From: an uncultured Eubacteriales bacterium
GTDB taxonomy: Bacteria; Bacillota; Clostridia; Oscillospirales; CAG-272
Direction: 5' to 3'
Length of the DNA: 23,514 nucleotides
NCBI GenBank assembly: GCA_958414825.1
Contig: CATYXQ010000030.1
Location: 1-23,514 of the forward strand
Under the pieces are notes generated by a model that saw only the letters and a program-made list of their open reading frames with translations, ran no database searches and was not told the origin of the DNA. The translations under genes were made by a program, and so were the position numbers. Of this stretch, positions 7,377-13,382 are shown one piece after another (position 1 is the first letter of the stretch; each line of letters begins with the position of its first letter).

Positions 7377-7988
7377 ATGTCATTTCAAATTTTTGCAATC
7401 CTTATCGAAACCGTATGCGGTATTCTTGCCTTTCTCCCCTTTTTGCTGCTCTGGCAATTTTCAACCCAAAAAGAACAGTCCGGCAAACACCGCCTCTGCG
7501 TCTTTGTTTTCGCCGCCTACCTGATCGCCGTTTTTTCCGTAACCGGTATGCCCGCTTTCAATACGCTGAATCCGGATCTGAATATAAACTGCATTCCGTT
7601 TGCTTCATTTTCAGAAGCTCCGCTGCAATATCTGCTCAATTTTCTTCTGTTTTGGCCGGCCGGATTTCTGCTTCCCGCGCTGTGGCTCTGTTTTCGCCGT
7701 GCAAAATGTACGGTGCTTGTCGGATTTGGCCTTTCACTCTGGATTGAACTCTGGCAGCTTCTGACATTTCGGACAACCGATATTGACGATCTGATTGTCA
7801 ACACAGCGGGCACGGCCTTTGGATTTGCCCTGTGGTATTTCAGTCTGCGGCATATTCAAGCGCCGGCAATATGTACGGAAAAAAACGAAGCGTACAGCGA
7901 ACTGTTTTTTCTTTTTTTCGGTGTTTCCTTCGTTATGTTTTTCCCTCAGCCTCTGCTCTCCGGCTGGATTTGGGAACATATTCTGTAA
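7377..7988 (+). CDS. VanZ-like family membrane protein
   Basis: A 203-residue integral membrane protein with four or five hydrophobic segments: near the N-terminus, at about residues 42-58 and 83-105, around the WIELWQ segment, and near the C-terminus. It has the VanZ-family pattern: INCIPFASF, then LLNFLLFWPAGFLLP, SLWIELWQLLTFRTTDIDDLIVNTAGTAFG. VanZ proteins can raise teicoplanin resistance in vanA clusters, but most chromosomal members have no known role, so a resistance function is not claimed. The start is ATG with GAAAGGA at 7363-7369. It has its own promoter and ends at a terminator-like hairpin, so it is probably monocistronic. A VanY-domain protein lies 3 kb downstream. Confidence 0.85.
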   Translation: MSFQIFAILIETVCGILAFLPFLLLWQFSTQKEQSGKHRLCVFVFAAYLIAVFSVTGMPAFNTLNPDLNINCIPFASFSEAPLQYLLNFLLFWPAGFLLPALWLCFRRAKCTVLVGFGLSLWIELWQLLTFRTTDIDDLIVNTAGTAFGFALWYFSLRHIQAPAICTEKNEAYSELFFLFFGVSFVMFFPQPLLSGWIWEHIL

Positions 7989-8000
7989 ATATTCCAAAAA

Positions 8001-8025
8001 AAGAAAACCGCCGTGCGGTTTTCTT
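8001..8025. terminator. Bidirectional terminator-like hairpin after the VanZ-like gene
   Basis: AAGAAAACCGC (8001-8011) and GCGGTTTTCTT (8015-8025) form an 11-bp stem with a 3-base loop. The stem itself ends in T residues on the plus strand, and the A-run at 7996-8002 gives a U-tract for transcripts coming from the minus strand. It lies between convergent genes and may stop both. Confidence 0.7.
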
Positions 8026-8060
8026 GAATTATCAAAACATATTGTTGACATTACAGTTTA

Positions 8061-8095
8061 TGTTTTCAAGCCGACATAATGCCGGCTTGAAAACA
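8061..8095. repeat. Second perfect inverted repeat in the convergent gap
   Basis: TGTTTTCAAGCCG (8061-8073) and CGGCTTGAAAACA (8083-8095) are perfectly complementary over 13 bp with a 9-base loop. No U-tract follows on either strand. It sits 57 bases beyond the minus-strand gene's stop and could stabilise 3' ends of either transcript. Confidence 0.5.
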
Positions 8096-8152
8096 CCTTA
8101 CTGAATCGTAAGCACTGCAGATTTGATACCGAGCGCAAGTCGTACAGCGTTT

Positions 8153-8665
8153 TTAGCTTCTCTTTTTCGGTACCAGCAAAAAGATAACAATAACAACGGC
8201 AATTACCACAAGTACGGCAATAATAATACCCGTAGTCATGCCGCCCTTGTCCGTATCCGCGCCGTCAGCGCCGTTTGCGTTATTCGTTGAACCGCTTGTA
8301 GAATCCGTCGTACCGGAAGTATCCGGACGGGATTCGTTTGTACCCGAAGCATCTGCGCCGGAGTTATTGGTATCATCCATACCGGCGAGACCGTCGTCCG
8401 AAACATCGCCCGAACGGTTTGCGCCAGAGCGTGAATTGCCGCTGAGATCATTTATGCCCTTATCAATCCCATTGCGGATGTTGTTCATACCTTCGCTCAC
8501 ATCGCTGACGATACCGTCGCGCGCGTCCCCGAATGAAATACCGCCGTCCGATACGACGCCGTTTTCATTCATATTTCCAGCTGCCGAGACGGCAAATACC
8601 GTCGCGCAAAAAACAGACAGAACGACACAGAGTACAGTATATTTTATCATGTTGTGTGACTTCAC
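8153..8665 (-). CDS. Hypothetical exported protein, Asp/Ser/Asn-rich with C-terminal membrane anchor
   Basis: I do not recognise a named family. The protein has 170 residues. A signal peptide or N-terminal membrane segment covers about residues 7-28 (IKYTVLCVVLSVFCATVFAV). A long low-complexity region rich in Asp, Ser, Asn, Gly and Thr follows. A single hydrophobic helix near residues 144-164 (GIIIAVLVVIAVVIVIFLLV) and a short basic tail, PKKRS, end it. This predicts an extracytoplasmic, disordered, acidic stalk held in the membrane; there is no LPXTG motif. The start is GTG at 8665, chosen because AAGGAGG (minus strand, 8674-8680) lies 8 bases upstream. Longer in-frame extensions overlap the neighbouring gene. 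It is divergent from the RNHCP gene. Confidence 0.75.
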   Translation of the reverse strand: MKSHNMIKYTVLCVVLSVFCATVFAVSAAGNMNENGVVSDGGISFGDARDGIVSDVSEGMNNIRNGIDKGINDLSGNSRSGANRSGDVSDDGLAGMDDTNNSGADASGTNESRPDTSGTTDSTSGSTNNANGADGADTDKGGMTTGIIIAVLVVIAVVIVIFLLVPKKRS

Positions 8666-8734
8666 TTTTGCATCCTCCTTTTTAGAGTCAATTTCAGTGT
8701 TCCCCAAATATTTTCGATTCATGTAGGAGTTTTT

Positions 8735-9070
8735 ATGGAAACCAAGCGCTTTGCAAAAAATGACAGTGGATTTATTTGTCAAAACTGCGGCAAACAAGTA
8801 CTTCCGCTTAGTATATCGTCCCGCAATCACTGCCCTTTCTGCCTGTGTTCGCTGCATGTGGACAATATGCCGGGCGACCGTCAAAATCCATGCGGCGGCA
8901 TTATGGACGCCGTCTTTGCTATGCCGGATCCAAAACGGGAATATATCCTTTATCACAAATGCCGAAAATGCGGCGAGGTCAAGCGCAACCGCGCCGTATG
9001 CAACGCACCGATACAACCGGATGATGTGGAAAAAATTATACAACTGACCGCCGCCGGAGAACCCTGTTAA
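8735..9070 (+). CDS. RNHCP domain-containing protein (predicted zinc-binding)
   Basis: A 111-residue cytoplasmic protein that matches the RNHCP domain family, named after its own motif. Visible features are FICQNCG (Cys15, Cys18), RNHCPFC (Cys33, Cys36), SLHVDNMPGDR (39-49), a CGG (Cys53), and HKCRKCGEVKRNR (Cys76, Cys79). The paired cysteines suggest one or two zinc sites. The family's biochemical function is unknown to me. The start ATG has AGGAG at 8725-8729 with 5-base spacing. It is divergently arranged with the anchored protein on the minus strand; the two start codons lie 69 bases apart and share that control region. No terminator follows. Confidence 0.88.
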   Translation: METKRFAKNDSGFICQNCGKQVLPLSISSRNHCPFCLCSLHVDNMPGDRQNPCGGIMDAVFAMPDPKREYILYHKCRKCGEVKRNRAVCNAPIQPDDVEKIIQLTAAGEPC

Positions 9071-9079
9071 AATTTTCTA

Positions 9080-9108
9080 TTGTATAAATGCGCGCACTAT
9101 GCTAAAAT
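9080..9108 (+). promoter_or_regulatory. Extended -10 promoter of the lipoprotein-xpt unit
   Basis: TTGTAT (9080-9085) and TAAAAT (9103-9108) are 17 bases apart, with TGC directly before the -10 box (extended -10). It lies 58 bases before the start of the lipoprotein gene. Confidence 0.65.
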
Positions 9109-9120
9109 AAAGGCAAAGCT

Positions 9121-9132
9121 CCGAATATTCGG
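9121..9132. repeat. 12-base perfect palindrome downstream of promoter
   Basis: CCGAATATTCGG is fully self-complementary and begins 13 bases after the -10 box, near the expected transcription start of the lipoprotein-xpt unit. It could be an operator for a dimeric repressor, though a chance palindrome is not excluded. Confidence 0.35.
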
Positions 9133-9165
9133 CAAAATCCGGAACGGATCAGGAGGTGTGTGCGA

Positions 9166-10263
9166 TTGAAAAAATGGATTTTCTGTGCGGCGGCCTGTTT
9201 ATATCTGTTTTTGACAGGCTGCGGCAGCGAGCCCGTAGAATTTGACCCGATCATCACAGTCGATACCGACCGCACCGCCGCCATCATCGAAATTGCAGAA
9301 ACCGATCGCTCCAAAATCGAGCTTCCGGAAACAACGGCTTCTTCCGCAGCCGCTCAAACCGAGGTTCTGGCTACGGCGACTTCCCCCGAGGCTACCGCCG
9401 AGCCGCCGCACACAGAAGAACCCAAAGAATATTTCACTGTAAAATTTGTTGACAGCGACGGATACACAGCGCTCTCGGTACAAACGGTCATGGCGGGCGG
9501 CGACGCAGTTCCGCCGACTGTGGACAACGCGAAAGGCGAACTGCTCTTTCGCGGCTGGGACAAGGCGTATACCAACATACAAAAAAGTATGATTATCCGC
9601 GCAATCTATCAAAAAGAGCTTTTGACCGTCAATTTTTACGATATTGACGGAACACTGCTGAAATCCGAACAGGTTCATTACGGCCATGACGCAACGCCGC
9701 CTGAAGTCGGCGACCGCGCCGGATACGAATTTAACGGCTGGAGCATTTTATTCAACGAAGTCAAAGAAGACTTGAATGTTTATGCAACCTACTACATAGA
9801 ACCGCAGCGAAAAAGCGTTCCGCTTTCCGATGTTTACAGCTACATACCGATCACAGAGAATACGCTGTCCATACCGATCACTGCGTATTACAGAAGCAAC
9901 TACACGGGTACGCTGACCGTGCAAAACAAGGAATATACCGGCAACATCGTATACGGCAATTTTTCAGATTCTATTTCTGTTCAGAATTATTCCTTTGAAA
10001 GCTTTGAGGGAACGCTCTATTTCAAAGGGCGCCCTGAAGATACCGCAAATACCTATGCCCTGCGCTGCTCTATTTATTGCGACGGCGTACAAGTTTTCAA
10101 CGCTGAACTGACAAGAGCCGACACCGTAAAAGATTTTTCGATTCCGCTTTCCGGCGTAAAAGAACTGACAATTCAGCTTGAACCGCTTATGAACGACTTT
10201 ATTTATTATGAAAATCCCGAATTCATCGGCGGACTAGTCGGCTCCGCGTTTTACGAAGAATAG
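9166..10263 (+). CDS. Lipoprotein with two InlB-type (Listeria-Bacteroides) repeats
   Basis: A 365-residue predicted surface lipoprotein. The signal peptide ends in a lipobox, FLTGC, with lipid-bearing Cys19. A Thr/Ala/Glu/Pro-rich linker follows to about residue 85. Two InlB B-repeat-like units then follow (about 89-150 and 153-210), each with the pattern FxDxDG-(15-20)-PP-(8-12)-GW-(10)-YA. The C-terminal ~150 residues are beta-rich and end with GVKELTIQLEP, which resembles NPCBM-type carbohydrate-binding modules (tentative). The start is TTG at 9166, 9 bases after AGGAGG (9151-9156); GTG at 9160 is in frame but only 3 bases away. xpt follows after 28 bases, so they share a transcript. The likely role is surface binding; the ligand is unknown. 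Confidence 0.8.
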   Translation: MKKWIFCAAACLYLFLTGCGSEPVEFDPIITVDTDRTAAIIEIAETDRSKIELPETTASSAAAQTEVLATATSPEATAEPPHTEEPKEYFTVKFVDSDGYTALSVQTVMAGGDAVPPTVDNAKGELLFRGWDKAYTNIQKSMIIRAIYQKELLTVNFYDIDGTLLKSEQVHYGHDATPPEVGDRAGYEFNGWSILFNEVKEDLNVYATYYIEPQRKSVPLSDVYSYIPITENTLSIPITAYYRSNYTGTLTVQNKEYTGNIVYGNFSDSISVQNYSFESFEGTLYFKGRPEDTANTYALRCSIYCDGVQVFNAELTRADTVKDFSIPLSGVKELTIQLEPLMNDFIYYENPEFIGGLVGSAFYEE

Positions 10264-10291
10264 TTCAAATTCAGATAGGAAAGGCGTATCT

Positions 10292-10873
10292 ATGAAGTTA
10301 TTAGAAGACAAAATTTTAAAAGACGGCAAAGTCGGCGAGGGAAACGTCCTCAAAGTGGACAGCTTTGTCAATCATCAAATCGACGTACAGTTCATGTGCG
10401 AACTCGGAAAAGAATTCAAACGGCGGTTTGCCAATGAGGAAATTACCAAAATCCTGACCATCGAAGCTTCCGGCATCGGCATTGCCTGTCTCACAGCGCA
10501 GTATTTCGGCGTACCCGTAGTATTTGCAAAAAAGACGAAAACAAACAACATCTATGCCGACGTATTTACCGCTAAAGTTGAATCTTATACGCATAAAAAA
10601 ACGTATGACATTGTTGTTTCCAAAGAATTTTTAACGGCCGACGACAAAGTATTGATTATTGACGACTTTCTTGCCAAAGGCAGCGCACTGACCGGCCTCA
10701 TCTCTCTGATTCACGATGCGGGTGCAAAAGTAGTCGGCGCCGGTATCGTAATTGAAAAAGCCTATCAGTCGGGCGGTACGCAAATCCGCTCCATGGGCAT
10801 TCGCGTTGAGTCGCTTGCGCGCGTCGCCTCTATGAGCCAAGCGGACGGCATATGCTTCGTAGAAAACGAATAA
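10292..10873 (+). CDS. xpt: Xanthine phosphoribosyltransferase
   Basis: Converts xanthine and PRPP to XMP in purine salvage; cytoplasmic, probably dimeric. The 193 residues match the family length. It begins MKLLEDKILKDGKV, carries LTIEASGIGIA (~58-68), and holds the PRPP-binding loop VLIIDDFLAKGSALTG (~120-135). The C-terminal region IRVESLARVASM is also typical. The start is ATG at 10292 after AGGAAAGG. In many Bacillota xpt is controlled by a purine riboswitch and followed by pbuX. Here only 28 bases separate it from an envelope lipoprotein gene, no riboswitch can fit, and no permease gene follows. A strong terminator lies directly downstream. Confidence 0.95.
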   Translation: MKLLEDKILKDGKVGEGNVLKVDSFVNHQIDVQFMCELGKEFKRRFANEEITKILTIEASGIGIACLTAQYFGVPVVFAKKTKTNNIYADVFTAKVESYTHKKTYDIVVSKEFLTADDKVLIIDDFLAKGSALTGLISLIHDAGAKVVGAGIVIEKAYQSGGTQIRSMGIRVESLARVASMSQADGICFVENE

Positions 10874-10885
10874 GAATTTGTATCC

Positions 10886-10946
10886 AACAGTCCCCGTTTG
10901 TCAATTAGCACTATGCAATGCCGACAAACGGGAACTGTTCATTTTT
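10886..10946 (+). terminator. Rho-independent terminator after xpt
   Basis: AACAGT-C-CCCGTTTGTC (10886-10902) pairs with GACAAACGGG-A-ACTGTT (10923-10939), giving 10 and 6 bp around one C-A mismatch, with a 20-base loop. CATTTTT follows. It ends the lipoprotein-xpt unit. Confidence 0.88.
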
Positions 10947-10969
10947 AGCTATACCGTGTTATATTTTTC

Positions 10970-10998
10970 TTGCATTTGAAAATATTGAATGCTATACT
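10970..10998 (+). promoter_or_regulatory. Extended -10 promoter of the YD-repeat/VanY lipoprotein
   Basis: TTGCAT (10970-10975) and TATACT (10993-10998) are separated by 17 bases, with TGC before the -10 box. It lies 38 bases before the start codon at 11036, directly after the xpt terminator, so the gene is transcribed independently. Confidence 0.8.
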
Positions 10999-11019
10999 AA
11001 AATAAATTGTATTTATTTT
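10999..11019. repeat. 9-bp inverted repeat at the predicted transcription start
   Basis: AAAATAAAT (10999-11007) and ATTTATTTT (11011-11019) flank TGT. The repeat begins right after the -10 box and ends 4 bases before the ribosome binding site AAGGAG (11024-11029). It could be a repressor operator or a weak 5' hairpin. The A+T richness makes chance a real possibility. Confidence 0.4.
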
Positions 11020-11035
11020 GTACAAGGAGACCGCC

Positions 11036-13036
11036 ATGAGAAAAAGAATGATCCGAATGGTTCTCGTTTGTTTTCTGCTCCTTACGTTATCCGCCTGTGA
11101 AATTCAAACCACACCACCGCACACTACGCCGGAATCAACCACAAAAACGGAACTGGATGTAACTTCAAATATTCCCGCAACAGATCCGAATGTTACCACG
11201 TCCCGGGCAGAAACCGCCGAAACTACTGCGAGCACTACAGAGCAACCGGTTGAAATTTTGCCTTATCCCGGTTTCAGCATTCAGGCCAGAACATACGACG
11301 TCAGTTCTCCCGGCCGACGGGAACTGATCTCCGAATTTCGCTTTACCGAGGACGGCGGAATCGAAAAACAAAGTTACGATCCAAATTCCAAGTGCCGATA
11401 CACCATACGTTACAACGCATACGGAGACCGGGTGTATTACCTCGAAAAAAAAGACGGGAAAACGGTTGAGGAAATCACCTATACGCATACTTACGACGCG
11501 GACGGCAGACCGCTGACCCGCGCCCTATACGATACGATAAACGACACAACCGACCGCTATGAATACGAATACAACGAGGCCGGACAACTGATTCGCTCAG
11601 AAGAATGGATGCCAGGTACACGTTATGAGCATGTATTGGGAAAATATATTTATGACAATACCGGCCGTCTTTTGCAAATTATCAGTGACGATTTCGTAGA
11701 TGATCTCGGCACCTATACATTGTATTACACTTATGACGAAAACGGACGCCTGATTGAAAAAACACGCAACCATTCTCAAGCGATTTGGCGTTACAGCTAT
11801 TATGAAAACGGAACACAAAAATCATATGAGTATATTCAAAATTATATAGCTCCCGAGCATACGCTTATAGAGTACAACCCAGACGGGACACCGGCACGGA
11901 AATACCGAGCATGGTCGCAACCCGATTATTTTGAAGATCTATACGAATATACCTATGAGATCACCGAAAACGGGAAGGTGGAACGTACCGCCCGATATTC
12001 ACTGGATGAAAACGGTACAAAGACGCTGAGCAACGTCTACGAAAATGAATATGACACGGACGGACGCCTTGTCCGCGAGAAACTTGTCGAGGACAAAGAC
12101 ACATGGACAAACACCACACAAACACTGTATATATACGATTTTTTTGGAAATTTGATCAAACAGGAAAATTACGACGCGCAAGGTCGATGCTTGAATGCCA
12201 AAACCTATACCTGTAAATATGACCAATACGGACGCATCCTGCAAAAAGACAAGCTTCGCTACGAATATGAAGACTGCACGGCCGAGCAGTACGAACTGTA
12301 CGAAAAACTTTGCCAAAATTCATACAACGATTTTTACTCTGATAATCTCATAACCACCTCGGCGCCGGAAAAAAGCGAGGAACCCAACGCCCCCCCGTCT
12401 ACCCCGCAAGACTCCGACCAAAGCCCGGCTCCAACTTTACTGGACGGCGGATACCTTATTCCCGAGGACGGTAAACCGATTATCCAATATGAAAACGGAA
12501 TCGTCTATATCAATGGCGTTCTGATTGCCAACAAAACATATGCCCTGCCCGAAGATTACAATCCAAACGGACTGCACCCCGATGCAAAAGCCGCATTTGA
12601 GCAAATGAAAGAAGCCGCTGCGGCAGAGGGCATATCGCTAAAAATCGTTTCCGGCTACCGCAGCTATTCCCAGCAAAGCAAGACGTACAACAATTATGTA
12701 TCCCGTGACGGTCAGGACTTGGCAGACCGCTATTCCGCACGTCCGGGGCACTCGGAGCATCAAAGCGGTCTGGCCATGGACATCAACGCCTGCGAAAACT
12801 GGTTCGCCGACTCGCCGGAGGGAATTTGGCTTGCCGCGCACTGCGCCGAGTATGGTTTTATCATCCGTTACCCAAAGGACAAAGAAGCCGAAACCGGATA
12901 TATGTATGAGCCGTGGCATATCCGCTATCTCGGAACAGATCTCGCCGCAGCCGTCACGCAAAGCGGACTCTGCCTTGAGGAATATCTCGGCATCACCTCC
13001 TCTTACGACGCGCCAAAGCCGACGACGACCGAATAA
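11036..13036 (+). CDS. Lipoprotein fusing YD-type repeats to a VanY D,D-carboxypeptidase
   Basis: A 666-residue predicted surface enzyme. The signal peptide ends in the lipobox LSAC (Cys21), followed by a Thr/Ser-rich spacer. Residues ~126-402 hold about 13 copies of a YD/RHS-like motif of the form Y-D/N-x-x-G-R (YDADGRPL, YNEAGQLI, YDNTGRLL, YDENGRLI, YDTDGRLV, YDQYGRIL and others). A Ser/Pro-rich linker (~430-465) leads to a VanY domain, with VSGYRSYSQQ, then SEHQSGLAMDI (His575, Asp582) and EPWHIRY (Glu625, His628). These are the zinc ligands and catalytic Glu of the M15 peptidase fold, so activity on D-Ala-D-Ala peptidoglycan stems is expected. The start is ATG at 11036 with AAGGAG 6 bases upstream. 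A relic of a related repeat gene follows the stop. Confidence 0.88.
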   Translation: MRKRMIRMVLVCFLLLTLSACEIQTTPPHTTPESTTKTELDVTSNIPATDPNVTTSRAETAETTASTTEQPVEILPYPGFSIQARTYDVSSPGRRELISEFRFTEDGGIEKQSYDPNSKCRYTIRYNAYGDRVYYLEKKDGKTVEEITYTHTYDADGRPLTRALYDTINDTTDRYEYEYNEAGQLIRSEEWMPGTRYEHVLGKYIYDNTGRLLQIISDDFVDDLGTYTLYYTYDENGRLIEKTRNHSQAIWRYSYYENGTQKSYEYIQNYIAPEHTLIEYNPDGTPARKYRAWSQPDYFEDLYEYTYEITENGKVERTARYSLDENGTKTLSNVYENEYDTDGRLVREKLVEDKDTWTNTTQTLYIYDFFGNLIKQENYDAQGRCLNAKTYTCKYDQYGRILQKDKLRYEYEDCTAEQYELYEKLCQNSYNDFYSDNLITTSAPEKSEEPNAPPSTPQDSDQSPAPTLLDGGYLIPEDGKPIIQYENGIVYINGVLIANKTYALPEDYNPNGLHPDAKAAFEQMKEAAAAEGISLKIVSGYRSYSQQSKTYNNYVSRDGQDLADRYSARPGHSEHQSGLAMDINACENWFADSPEGIWLAAHCAEYGFIIRYPKDKEAETGYMYEPWHIRYLGTDLAAAVTQSGLCLEEYLGITSSYDAPKPTTTE

Positions 13037-13037
13037 A

Positions 13038-13190
13038 AAATTCACCGCCGACGGTACGCTTGGATTCTCCAAGACCTACAGCAATAGCTACGATGAATAC
13101 GGACGTATGCTTCAGAACGACCAATATATCTATGCATATACGGACTGCACCGCCGAACCATACGCGCTGTATGAAAAAGTCACAGGATAG
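13038..13190 (+). pseudogene. Remnant of a second YD-repeat lipoprotein gene (3' end only)
   Basis: Immediately after the VanY stop, in another frame, about 50 codons encode a YD-repeat tail: SYDEYGRMLQ, then YTDCTAEPYALYEKVTG and a TAG stop. Without gaps, 25 of 44 residues at 13047-13178 are identical to the last repeat region of the upstream gene (12176-12307; shared DCTAE, LYEK, YGR). There is no start codon or ribosome binding site, and no signal peptide or upstream repeats in this frame. This is most simply the 3' relic of a tandem paralogue whose front part was deleted. Its stop right after LYEKVTG suggests the paralogue had no VanY domain. Confidence 0.8.
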
Positions 13191-13280
13191 CGATTTCTTT
13201 TACTATTAACAAGCCCAACCGGATAAAGCAGTGACGCGCGTACATACCGATTCAACCGAAAATCCCGTTTCAGCGGACGA

Positions 13281-13310
13281 AAAGCTTCGGCAAAATGCCG
13301 GAGCTTTTTT
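13281..13310 (+). terminator. Rho-independent terminator before the ABC exporter
   Basis: AAAGCTTCGGC (13281-13291) pairs with GCCGGAGCTTT (13297-13307) through 11 bp including one G-T pair, with an AAAAT loop. The T-run covers 13305-13310. It ends the YD/VanY transcript and insulates the exporter promoter ten bases further on. Confidence 0.88.
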
Positions 13311-13320
13311 CTATAAGCGG

Positions 13321-13349
13321 TTGATTTACAGCCCAAAAAATGCTAAAAT
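13321..13349 (+). promoter_or_regulatory. Extended -10 promoter of the ABC exporter/methionine unit
   Basis: TTGATT (13321-13326) and TAAAAT (13344-13349) are 17 bases apart, with TGC before the -10 box. It lies 34 bases before the TTG start of the first ABC gene. No other clear promoter was seen from here to the end of metH. Confidence 0.7.
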
Positions 13350-13382
13350 ATACGCAAATATATTTACCGGGAGAATCCGATT

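Noticed and set aside
8666..9043. N-terminal extension of the minus-strand anchored protein into the RNHCP gene
   Set aside because: The extension is antisense to conserved zinc-binding codons, and the signal peptide would become internal. GTG 8665 has AAGGAGG at the right distance.
11165..12307. YD repeats as part of an RHS/polymorphic toxin
   Set aside because: The array is short, and the protein has a lipobox and a VanY domain. There is no RHS core-cleavage motif, no variable toxin tip and no immunity gene behind it.
7377..13036. A glycopeptide resistance (van) cluster
   Set aside because: VanZ-like and VanY-domain proteins occur, but VanR, VanS, VanH, a D-Ala-D-Lac/Ser ligase and VanX are all absent, and the genes are in separate transcription units.
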